Below are positions 36,432 through 44,638 of a DNA stretch of 64,000 nt, in pieces. The notes under the pieces are model-generated. The model had not been told where the DNA came from. It made no database searches and saw only the letters and a program-made list of their open reading frames with translations. Origin of the DNA: Candidatus Villigracilis saccharophilus (GTDB lineage: Bacteria; Chloroflexota; Anaerolineae; Anaerolineales; Villigracilaceae); NCBI GenBank assembly GCA_016709305.1, contig JADJNA010000048.1, forward strand, positions 294,642-358,641, given 5' to 3'. Position numbers and translations under genes: made by a program. Each line of letters opens with the position of its first letter. Position 1 is the stretch's first letter.

Positions 36432-36460
36432 ATGGCTATGCTGTTGGGGAGCATAGCCAT
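36432..36460 (+). terminator. Shared array terminator, copy 4
   Basis: ATGGCTATGCT pairs with AGCATAGCCAT around GTTGGGG and is followed by GTTTTATT. It lies 33 bp after the array stop. Confidence 0.75.
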
Positions 36461-36555
36461 GTTTTATTAACATCATATTGTTCTCCTCCCCCAGGTGGCG
36501 TAGACAAGCACTCCCCAATCGATGGATGTGGACGGGGGCATGCTTGTTGTATGAT

Positions 36556-36593
36556 GAATTAATGAATGAAGCTGTGACTTGATTCATTAATTC
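36556..36593. repeat. 12-bp perfect inverted repeat upstream of the ice-binding-like gene
   Basis: GAATTAATGAAT and its exact complement flank a 14-base loop. A second small hairpin (GCGCC-AATTAT-GGCGC) follows directly before the ribosome binding site of the gene at 36636. It may be a regulator site or a leader structure. Confidence 0.4.
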
Positions 36594-36635
36594 GTGCGCC
36601 AATTATGGCGCGCAATTAATTAAGGAGAATGCATT

Positions 36636-38120
36636 ATGAAGAATTCGAAATATCGTCCACTCAGCAATACTGTCCGCTTTTTGTTAATGGCGACGTTAGT
36701 TATGGGACTTACTTTGGGTACAGGGCAAAAGGCGCGTGCTTTTGCAAGCCCTGCGGCGGTGGACCTTGGCGCTGCCGCGCCTTTTGTGATCTTATCAAAA
36801 ACCGGGGTAACGAATGTGCCTGCTTCCAACATTACTGGAAACATCGGAACGAGTCCAATTGACTCGACTGCCATTACCGGATTTTCTTTGGTGGCTCACA
36901 GCACGAATACGTTTTCCACTTCAGCGCAAGTAACCGGGAAAATCTACGCCGCTGACTATGCTGACCCTACTTCTGCCAACCTTACTACCGCCGTGAGTAA
37001 TATGGAAACTGCCTTTGCAAACGCAGCCGGTCGTTCGCTGCCAGATGCCACTGAACTGTATTCAGGAAATCTTAGCGGCCAGACCATTGCTCCGGGGCTT
37101 TATAAATGGAGCACTGATGTTTTAATAACAACGAACGTAACGCTCGCTGGGCCGGCGGATGCCGTCTGGATATTCCAGATAGCGGGAGATCTCATTATGG
37201 GTTCAGGCGCGCAAGTTTTATTGAGCGGCGGCGCACAAGCTGGGACTATTTTCTGGCAGGTCGGCGGCGGCACCGGCGTTGAGATCGGCACCACGGCGCA
37301 TGTTGAGGGAACCATCCTGGCCGCAAAGGCGATCCACTTGCGAACCGGCGCCTCGTTGAACGGCAGAGCCTTGTCACAGACTGCGGTTACTTTGGATCAA
37401 AATGTGCTTGTGATCCCGTCTGCAAGTGGCGGCGATACGGTTGGTGTATTTCGTCCGGGCAACGGGCTTATCTACCTGAAGAATACGAACACAGCTGGCT
37501 TTGCAGATATAGCGATAAACTATGGAAATCCGGGAGATTATCCACTGGCGGGTGACTGGGATGGCAATGGAACAGACACTATCGGAGTAGTTCGAAATGG
37601 TGTTTTCTATCTTCGAAACGCCAATACGGCTGGATTTGCTGACATCATGTTCACTTTCGGGCTGCCAGGCGATCAGCCCATAGCCGGGGACTGGAATGGA
37701 GATGGTATTGTCACGGTCGGGGTTTATCGCAATGGTGTATTTTTACTGCGCAACAGCAACTCTGCTGGAGCCCCTGACGTAACCTTCTCCATGGGGAATC
37801 CTGGCGATGTGGGAATTTCAGGCGATTGGAACGGGGACGGCCTGGATACGACCGGCGTCTTTCGACCGAGTAATGGAGCGCTCTATCTTAAGAATTCCAA
37901 TGCAAGCGGCTTTGCCGACATCGCAGTTAATTATGGGCTGGCGGGTGACAAACCTGTGACTGGTGATTGGGACAATGATGGAATAGACACCATCGGGGTC
38001 TATCGCAACGCCCAGTTTTTGCTGCGCAACAGCAACACGGTCGGCTTTGCGGATATTGTCTTCGCGTTGGGTAATCCTGGTGACATGCCGATCGCGGGTA
38101 ATTGGGATGGTCTTCCGTAA
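36636..38120 (+). CDS. Secreted DUF3494 (ice-binding-like) protein fused to the shared five-blade module
   Basis: 494 residues; TTAAGGAG precedes the ATG. After the signal peptide (ends near QKARAFA), residues about 38-260 match the DUF3494 ice-binding fold: VDLGAAAPFVILSKTGVTNV, ITGNIGTSPIDSTAITGF, LSGQTIAPGLYKWSTDVLI, VWIFQIAGDLIMGSGAQVLL, IFWQVGGGTGVEIGTTAHVEG, NGRALSQTAVTLDQN. Members of this family form discontinuous beta-solenoids, several of which bind ice, while others act as adhesins. The five-blade module follows directly without the Ig-like domain found in six relatives. Its blades are somewhat more diverged, pointing to an older copy. Confidence 0.9.
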   Translation: MKNSKYRPLSNTVRFLLMATLVMGLTLGTGQKARAFASPAAVDLGAAAPFVILSKTGVTNVPASNITGNIGTSPIDSTAITGFSLVAHSTNTFSTSAQVTGKIYAADYADPTSANLTTAVSNMETAFANAAGRSLPDATELYSGNLSGQTIAPGLYKWSTDVLITTNVTLAGPADAVWIFQIAGDLIMGSGAQVLLSGGAQAGTIFWQVGGGTGVEIGTTAHVEGTILAAKAIHLRTGASLNGRALSQTAVTLDQNVLVIPSASGGDTVGVFRPGNGLIYLKNTNTAGFADIAINYGNPGDYPLAGDWDGNGTDTIGVVRNGVFYLRNANTAGFADIMFTFGLPGDQPIAGDWNGDGIVTVGVYRNGVFLLRNSNSAGAPDVTFSMGNPGDVGISGDWNGDGLDTTGVFRPSNGALYLKNSNASGFADIAVNYGLAGDKPVTGDWDNDGIDTIGVYRNAQFLLRNSNTVGFADIVFALGNPGDMPIAGNWDGLP

Positions 38121-38176
38121 AATGGTGACCAGCTCTTGAAGCTGTGATCTTTGGATCATAAAATATATTTTATAAA

Positions 38177-38217
38177 GAAAGAGCCACGAGAGTAATCTTG
38201 TGGCTCTTTCTTTATTT
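38177..38217 (+). terminator. Terminator after the ice-binding-like gene
   Basis: GAAAGAGCCACGAGA pairs with TCTTGTGGCTCTTTC (one G:T pair) around GTAA and is followed by TTTATTT. Confidence 0.85.
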
Positions 38218-38486
38218 CACAATCTTCTCAAGATGGTACAACCGGTATTTATGTGCAAATTTTTGTAAGTTAGTCCGCATCCTGCTTTCTGAGTAATTTT
38301 TAATGTTATCAGAAATGAAAGGCAATTTTAGCCATTTTGTTTGTGCCGCAGATATTCGTATGATAGCCTTATATATAGTGATGTGACATTTGTCCATTAT
38401 GAACACTGACATCGTATTCGAAAAAGCATATCTGTCCAAGGATAGGGTGCAAAACCAAGGAGCCAAGTAGTTCATTTGCCATCATC

Positions 38487-38539
38487 GCCAGGCCGCTGAA
38501 AACATCACATAAAACTGCCTGGCATTGTCGGGCAGTTTT
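38487..38539 (+). promoter_or_regulatory. Candidate leader attenuator of the pectate-lyase-like gene
   Basis: Two mutually exclusive stems are possible. One is GCCAGGC (38487-38493) with GCCTGGC (38517-38523). The other is AAAACTGCC (38511-38519) with GGCAGTTTT (38531-38539), followed by ATTATT. The second resembles a terminator and lies nine bases before the AAGGAG of the gene at 38560. The upstream 340 bp contain no gene and could hold a sensing domain, but I cannot assign a riboswitch class. Confidence 0.4.
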
Positions 38540-38559
38540 ATTATTAGAAGGAGATAGTT

Positions 38560-41040
38560 GTGAACAAAAAATTCTACCAATTAATGAGTGTCTTCGTGGC
38601 GTTTATTCTGATGGTTGCAAGCACGAATAACGCAGGTGCGCTCTCTATAGTTGGCGCTTCCATGCCGCAGAGTCAGGTTTTGGCGCCTCTGGCGTTTCCC
38701 GGGGCGGAGGGGTTTGGAGCGAATACAATTGGCGGGCGGGGTGGAATCGTATATGAAGTTACTAATCTGAATGATTCCGGGACGGGTAGCCTGCGGGCGT
38801 GTGTTGATGCCAGCGGGCCGCGCACTTGTGTTTTTCGCACAGGCGGATTGATCGTGTTGCAGTCGGCGCTCAAGATCGTAAATCCATATATCACCATTGC
38901 GGGACAGACCGCGCCTGGCGGCGGAATTACCCTTAAAAAAGCATCCGGTGGAGATGTGTTCTTAACACAGACCCATGATGTGATTATCCGATACATCACC
39001 AGCAGGCCCGGCCCGGGTGGTGAAAATCATGCCAACCAGATCGCAAAAAATGGGACCGAGCTGTATAACATAATCATCGATCATAACTCCCTGAGTTGGG
39101 GTGTTGATTCGAACATTGAGACCTGGTACAGAGTGCGGGATGCTTCGATTCAATGGTCACTGATCTCTGAGGCGTTGAATAACAGCACACACTCAAAAGG
39201 CGCTCACAGCAAAGGGTTGATGATCGGCGGATATCAGGGCAGTGAATCTGGCGGCAAGGGATCGGAAAACATATCCGTGCTCAATAACCTGATGGCTCAT
39301 AACGCTGAACGTAATCCGCTTATGCAGTTATGCGGTATCGCGCAAGTCATCAATAACACCACTTACAATCCGCAATGGACATTTTCACATCAACAGCTCA
39401 ATTGTATTGCGGGTGAAAGCTATGTTAACTGGATCAATAATTACCATAAGAAAGGTCCATCCAGCACATCCAACAGTGACCTGAAAATTATTCCGGCCGA
39501 CGATGGTACCTGGTCGTCTGGAAAAGCTTATTTGCAGGGGAACATCGGCCCCGGCAGACCCAATGATAGTTTGTCGGAATCCAGTTGGGTTACGGTCAAG
39601 TCTGGTGCTCCAGCCGGCGTGGTGGTGACATCTCCGGCGCCGGCGCCCGCCGTGTATTCGACCAATGCCATGGACGCATACAATAGTGTGGTTGCAGATG
39701 GCGGTGTTGGAAATAGCCGCGGCCTTAATTGCGATGGAAGCTGGGTTAACCGCAGAGATTCGATCGATGCGAGGGTTATTAATGAAGTAAAGACCGGCAC
39801 CGGCAAGATCATTGACGATCCTTCACAAGTGGGTGGATGGATCATCCCCGCCGCCGGAGTCCCCTGCGTCGACAGTGACCATGATGGGATGCCGAATGTA
39901 TGGGAGCAGATGTATGGTTTTAATCCAAATATTGCGGACGGCTCTGGAGATAAGGACGGGGATGGATACACAAACGTTGAAGAATATTTCAACGGTACCG
40001 ATACCCAGGCAACGGTCTTTCCAGTCGTAACAGGCATAACTTCTATATCCAATTCTGCAACCAGCGTGACCTTTACCGTGGCATTTTCCGCGAATGTCAC
40101 AGGAGTGGATATCAATGATTTTAGCCTGACAACGACTGGCGGCGTTTCAGGCGCAGCCGTGAGCGGGGTCAGCGGCTCGGGCAGCAGCTACACTGTCGCA
40201 GTCAACACGGGCAGTGGCAGCGGTACGATCCGATTGAATGTCATGGATAATAATTCGATCCTGGATGCGGCATCCAATCCGCTGGGGGGTGCTGCTGTAG
40301 GGGATGGCAACTTTACAACAGGGGAAATTTATACAATAGATTCGTTAGGCGGCGATAAAACGGGCGTCTTTCGCCCGGGTAATGGGCTTCTGTATCTGAA
40401 GAACTCAAATACGAGCGGTTTTGCAAATGTAGCGATCAACTACGGCGCTGCGGGAGATTATCCTGTGGCAGGTGATTGGGACGGCAACGGTACGGATACG
40501 ATCGGTGTCTATCGCAGCGGCGTTTTCTACCTGCGGAACTCAAATACAGTTGGCTTTGCCGATCTTGTCTTCGCGTTTGGCGCGCCGGGTGATCAACCAG
40601 TGGCTGGGGATTGGAATGGAGACGGCATTGACACGATCGGTGTCTATCGCAACGGCTTGTTTTTACTGCGCAACAGCAATTCCGCTGGCACGGTTGATAC
40701 GAGTTTTTCCCTCGGCAATCCCGGCGATATAGGTATCGCAGGCGATTGGAACGGCGATAGCCTTGACACCACTGGTGTCTTCCGCCCCGGGAATGGCGTG
40801 ATCTTCTTGAAGAACGCGAATACAAGCGGGTTTGCGGATATTGCCCTTAACTATGGTCTTTCAGGCGATATGCCGGTGACCGGTGATTGGAATAATGACG
40901 GGATCGATACGATCGGGGTCTATCGTAATTCACAATTCATGCTTAGGAACAGCAATACGATCGGCTTCGCGGATATTGTGTTTGCCCTGGGCATTTCCGG
41001 CGATATACCGATCGCGGGAAATTGGAATGGGATTCCGTAG
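38560..41040 (+). CDS. Secreted pectate-lyase-like beta-helix protein with Ca-binding repeats, Ig-like domain and shared five-blade module
   Basis: 826 residues from GTG 38560, preceded by AGAAGGAG. After the signal peptide comes a PL1-like helix (about 45-430): FPGAEGFGANTIGGRGG, YEVTNLNDSGTGSLRAC, ITIAGQTAPGGG, and IIIDHNSLSWGVD, which matches the conserved IDH region of pectate lyases. Residues about 440-480 hold Ca-binding loops (DSDHDGMPNVWE, DKDGDGYTNVEEYFNGT) of thrombospondin type 3 or dockerin style. The Ig-like domain and five-blade module complete it. It may cleave acidic polysaccharide, but I could not place all catalytic residues, so activity is inferred. Confidence 0.88.
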   Translation: MNKKFYQLMSVFVAFILMVASTNNAGALSIVGASMPQSQVLAPLAFPGAEGFGANTIGGRGGIVYEVTNLNDSGTGSLRACVDASGPRTCVFRTGGLIVLQSALKIVNPYITIAGQTAPGGGITLKKASGGDVFLTQTHDVIIRYITSRPGPGGENHANQIAKNGTELYNIIIDHNSLSWGVDSNIETWYRVRDASIQWSLISEALNNSTHSKGAHSKGLMIGGYQGSESGGKGSENISVLNNLMAHNAERNPLMQLCGIAQVINNTTYNPQWTFSHQQLNCIAGESYVNWINNYHKKGPSSTSNSDLKIIPADDGTWSSGKAYLQGNIGPGRPNDSLSESSWVTVKSGAPAGVVVTSPAPAPAVYSTNAMDAYNSVVADGGVGNSRGLNCDGSWVNRRDSIDARVINEVKTGTGKIIDDPSQVGGWIIPAAGVPCVDSDHDGMPNVWEQMYGFNPNIADGSGDKDGDGYTNVEEYFNGTDTQATVFPVVTGITSISNSATSVTFTVAFSANVTGVDINDFSLTTTGGVSGAAVSGVSGSGSSYTVAVNTGSGSGTIRLNVMDNNSILDAASNPLGGAAVGDGNFTTGEIYTIDSLGGDKTGVFRPGNGLLYLKNSNTSGFANVAINYGAAGDYPVAGDWDGNGTDTIGVYRSGVFYLRNSNTVGFADLVFAFGAPGDQPVAGDWNGDGIDTIGVYRNGLFLLRNSNSAGTVDTSFSLGNPGDIGIAGDWNGDSLDTTGVFRPGNGVIFLKNANTSGFADIALNYGLSGDMPVTGDWNNDGIDTIGVYRNSQFMLRNSNTIGFADIVFALGISGDIPIAGNWNGIP

Positions 41041-41071
41041 ACAGTATTGATGATGTTTTTTTAAGCATTAG

Positions 41072-41115
41072 GACCATGGCCATGTTGTATGTTTTACATG
41101 GCCATGGTCTTTTCT
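41072..41115 (+). terminator. Terminator after the pectate-lyase-like gene
   Basis: GACCATGGCCATGT pairs perfectly with ACATGGCCATGGTC around TGTATGTTTT and is followed by TTTTCTT. It is a variant of the shared GGCTATGCT hairpin in position but not in sequence. Confidence 0.8.
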
Positions 41116-41315
41116 TGTATGATCGTGATGGAAGATGGTATTTTGAAACAAGGTGGTGCTTTGCCTTAATTGATGGAAGAAATACTTCAGAGGGCAGGAT
41201 CGTGGAAAACCTCGCGGCATCTTGTTGTCTTTAATTTCAAAACCGTAAAGTTTTTAGGAAAATAACGTCTGCTTTTTGTGTAAGCATTGGGTGTACGTGT
41301 ATTAAAATCCACTGT

Positions 41316-43011
41316 ATGAAAAATAAACGGATGCGTCATAACATTTCTCTTGGATTGGCATTGGGCTTGATCTTGTTTACTTCTGTAAACGCCGCTCACA
41401 TGAATGGCGTGGATCGAAATTCGAAACATATAAAATTATTCCCCTCATTTATTCAGACTGCCGCTCCTGTGGTTGGGGGCTGCCAGATCTTCCCGCAAAA
41501 TAATTTTTGGAATACGCCGGTGAACGCTTTACCGGTCCATAGCTTGTCTTCAGCATGGATTAATTCCATTGGCGCAACCCAGGGGTTCCACATGGATTTT
41601 GGATCGGGCACCTGGAATGGAGGCCCGATCGGGATTCCGTTTAATGTTATTTCAGGCTCGCAAACGCCTAAATATGTTGTGGATTTTTATTATCCCGGAG
41701 AATCAGATGCCGGCCCATACCCCATTCCGCTAAACCCTGCAATTGAATATGGCTCTGATCATCATATTCTCAGTATTGATACCGATGACTGCAAACTTTA
41801 TGAAATTTACGATGCCTGGCAGAGTTCCGGCAATTGGTTCGGAGGCTCCGGCGCAATATGGGATCTGAATTCCAATGCGTTACGTCCGGACGGCTGGACC
41901 TCGGCGGATGCGGCCGGTCTTCCGATCTTCCCCGGTCTTGTACGATATGAAGAAATTGCAGCGGGGGAAATTACTCATGCGCTGCGATTTACCACGAATT
42001 GCACTGCCAATTATTACCTTTGGCCGGCAAGGCATGTGGCACAATCTGGAAGCTGTGCCAGCCCTGTCCCGTTTGGTGCGCGCTTTCGTCTAAAGGCTGA
42101 TTACAATATCAGCGGATTCTCCCCACAAGCGCGGATCATATTGCAGGCCATGAAAACTTATGGGATCGTACTGGCCGATAATGGCTCTCCCTGGTATGTA
42201 AGCGGCGCGCCAAGCGAAAGCTGGAACAATGATATGCTGCATGAACTGGATGTTGTCACTGGAAATAATTTTGAAGCGGTGGACACAGCGGGGCTGGTGA
42301 CAAGCGAGGGACCTCTCATGCGGGATACAACCGGGGTCTTCCGCCCGAGTAACGGACTCTTGTATTTGAAGAATTCAAACACCACAGGGTTTGCAGACGT
42401 TGCCATCAACTATGGACTGGGTGGGGATTATCCCGTCACAGGTGATTGGAACGGCGATGGAATCGATACGATCGGTATCTATCGCAACGGGTCCTTCTAC
42501 CTGCGGAATTCCAATACCCTCGGCTTTGCCGATATCGTGTTCGCTTTCGGGCAGCCTGGGGATCAGCCGGTCGCCGGAGACTGGGATGGAAATGGGGTGG
42601 ACACCATCGGTGTTTATCGCAATGGTTTGTTCCTGCTGCGCAATAGTAATTCCGCGGGAGCAGAGGATATTAGTTTTTACCTTGGCAATCCTGGCGATGT
42701 GGGCATCGCGGGAGATTGGAATGGCGACGGCGCAGATACCACCGGTGTCTTCCGTCCGGGCAATGGCGTCATCTTCCTGAAGAACCTCAATACCTCAGGT
42801 TTTGCAGACATCAATATCAACTATGGCTTATCTGGCGATATGCCAGTGACCGGTGATTGGAATAATGATGGGATCAGATACGATCGGTGTTTATCGCAAC
42901 GCCCAGTTCCTGCTGCGTAATAGCAACACGATCGGCTTCGCGGATATTGTCTTCGCTTTAGGGAATCCTGGTGACATGCCCATCGCGGGCAATTGGGATG
43001 CGCTTCCGTGA
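41316..43011 (+). CDS. Secreted protein with orphan N-terminal domain and shared five-blade module (frameshift near 42876)
   Basis: A signal peptide (SLGLALGLILFTSVNAAH) is followed by a domain of about 290 residues (45-335) beginning CQIFPQNNFWNTPVNALPVH, with HALRFTTNCTANYYLWPARH and FGARFRLKADYNI. I recognise similar proteins only as uncharacterised extracellular proteins. The five-blade module follows without an Ig-like domain. In the last blade the frame breaks: relatives have GGGATCGATACG, here GGGATCAGATACG, an extra A at 42876 that stops translation at 42920. In the +1 frame the normal ending, VYRNAQFLLRNSNT to NWDALP, runs to TGA 43011. Either a recent mutation or an assembly error. 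There is no clear ribosome binding site. Confidence 0.8.
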
Positions 43012-43062
43012 TGAATGTCGGGCGTGTTTATGATGGTAAGTTTTAAACAGGTTACTTAAATC

Positions 43063-43096
43063 AAAAAGCGTCTCTGATTTCTCGGAGACGCTTTTT
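43063..43096. terminator. Bidirectional terminator between the array and metK
   Basis: AAAAAGCGTCTC and its exact complement surround a 10-base loop, giving T runs on both strands. It lies 22 bp after the metK stop on the minus strand and 52 bp after the array gene. Confidence 0.88.
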
Positions 43097-43117
43097 ATAT
43101 CCATGTTTGTTACAAAA

Positions 43118-44329
43118 TTACAACCCTGCGGCTTTTCTTAACACTTCAGCCTTGTCCGTCTTTTCCCAGGGGAATTCAATATCGTCGCGGCCAAAGTGAC
43201 CATAAGCGGCAGTCTTGCGATAGATCGGTCGGCGCAGGTCAAGGTCGCGGATGATCGCACCGGGGCGCAAATCGAAATATTCACTGACGAGTGCTGAGAT
43301 CTTTTCGTCTGCGATCCTGGCTGTGCCAAAAGTCTCCACATTAACTGAAAGCGGGTGAGCTACGCCGATCGCGTAAGCCACCTGTACTTCCACGCGGTCG
43401 GCAAGACCGGCGGCGACAATGTTCTTGGCTACATAGCGCGCAGCATACGCGGCAGAGCGGTCCACCTTCGTGGGATCTTTTCCGGAGAATGCGCCGCCGC
43501 CATGACGCCCCATGCCGCCATAAGTATCCACAATGATCTTGCGTCCTGTCACACCGGCATCCCCCATGGGTCCGCCGATGACGAAACGCCCGGTTGGATT
43601 TACAAATATTTTCAAATTCTTGTCAACCAAACCTTCCGGCAGGGTTGGGTAAATGATATGCTCGCTTACCATTTCAACGATCTCGGCATGAGAGATTTCA
43701 GGCGCGTGTTGCGTTGAAATAAGAACAGTATCAATGCGCTTTGGTTTGCCCTGGGAATATTCCACAGTGACCTGACTCTTGCCATCGGGACGCAGCCAGG
43801 GGAGTGTGCCGTCTTTGCGGAGTTCGCTCAGGCGGCGGGATAATTTGTGCGCCATATAGATGGGCATGGGCATGAGGGTGCTTGTCTCATTGCATGCGAA
43901 ACCGAACATCATACCCTGGTCGCCTGCGCCGACATGTTCAATGCCAACATCTTTCATTTCGCCGCTTTTATCTTCCATTGCGTGGTCAACACCCAGCGCA
44001 ATATCCGCGCTCTGGCTCGCCACGGCTGAAAGAACCGCGCAGGTGTTGCCGTCAAAACCTTTTTCACTGCTGTCATAACCGATCTCGTTGACGACTTTAC
44101 GGACGAGTTCGTCGAAATTAACATACGCATTGGTTGTGATCTCGCCCAGTAATGCCACGAAACCTGTCTTGACCGCTGTCTCGCAAGCAACGCGGGACAT
44201 GTTGTCCTGTTCGAGGCAGGCATCCAAAACGGCATCCGAGATCTGATCGCAGATCTTGTCAGGATGCCCTTCCGTCACCGATTCTGATGTGAACATCAGG
44301 CTGGGTGAAGACATAAAAGTATTGCTCAT
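43118..44329 (-). CDS. metK: S-adenosylmethionine synthetase
   Basis: 403 residues, full length. It makes SAM from methionine and ATP. Conserved segments include SESVTEGHPDKICDQISDAV, GAGDQGMMFGFA (the GAGDQG loop), GGPMGDAGVTGRKIIVDTYG, and GGGAFSGKDPTKVDRSAAY with the phosphate-binding P-loop-like GGGAFSGKD. The ATG at 44329 follows AAGGAG. Transcription is controlled by a SAM-I riboswitch and terminator directly upstream, so the product represses its own synthesis. Confidence 0.98.
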   Translation of the reverse strand: MSNTFMSSPSLMFTSESVTEGHPDKICDQISDAVLDACLEQDNMSRVACETAVKTGFVALLGEITTNAYVNFDELVRKVVNEIGYDSSEKGFDGNTCAVLSAVASQSADIALGVDHAMEDKSGEMKDVGIEHVGAGDQGMMFGFACNETSTLMPMPIYMAHKLSRRLSELRKDGTLPWLRPDGKSQVTVEYSQGKPKRIDTVLISTQHAPEISHAEIVEMVSEHIIYPTLPEGLVDKNLKIFVNPTGRFVIGGPMGDAGVTGRKIIVDTYGGMGRHGGGAFSGKDPTKVDRSAAYAARYVAKNIVAAGLADRVEVQVAYAIGVAHPLSVNVETFGTARIADEKISALVSEYFDLRPGAIIRDLDLRRPIYRKTAAYGHFGRDDIEFPWEKTDKAEVLRKAAGL

Positions 44330-44351
44330 TTTTTGTTCTCCTTATAAATAG

Positions 44352-44380
44352 AATTGCCCTTTCAACGTGAAAGGGCAATT
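44352..44380 (-). terminator. Riboswitch-controlled terminator in the metK leader
   Basis: AATTGCCCTTTCA and its near-complement form the hairpin; on the minus strand it is followed by CTATTT. It follows the SAM-I aptamer, as expected for an OFF switch. Confidence 0.82.
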
Positions 44381-44400
44381 GATCAAGAAATGTGTGTACC

Positions 44401-44508
44401 CTCTCATCTCCCAGAAAACTATCTGTCGGATTTGGCACCATATTCAACTTTCGCTGACTGGTTGTCGAGACATCGCAGGGCCGTTCCCTCCGTCTCTCTG
44501 GATAAGAG
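44401..44508 (-). promoter_or_regulatory. SAM-I (S-box) riboswitch aptamer
   Basis: On the minus strand the P1 stem pairs CTCTTATC with GATGAGAG. Between lie the class hallmarks AGAGAGACGGAGGGAACGGC, GTCTCGACAACCAG and GGTGCCAAATCCGACAG. This is the standard SAM-I core, and it precedes metK. SAM binding should stabilise the aptamer and allow the downstream terminator to form. Confidence 0.96.
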
Positions 44509-44638
44509 CGCCGTATTAGGGCTATTGATTTGTGTTGGGATAATACCATAGCTAAGTTATTGAGTAAAGTTAAACACGGAAAAAAGAATCAAGATGATTA
44601 AATGTTTCGCTTCACTCTTTAACGCTTGGTTGCCCCGC

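Noticed and set aside
38212..38475. 87-codon minus-strand ORF in the gap before the pectate-lyase-like gene
   Set aside because: No ribosome binding site, no recognisable domain and odd composition; the gap is better explained as leader sequence.
38420..38500. Resemblance of GGGTGCAAAACC and nearby bases to a c-di-GMP-I riboswitch core
   Set aside because: Only fragments fit and the paired stems cannot be completed; I keep the attenuator idea but not the class.
44259..44549. 96-codon minus-strand ORF upstream of metK
   Set aside because: It runs through the SAM-I riboswitch and terminator and into metK in another frame, so it is a shadow.
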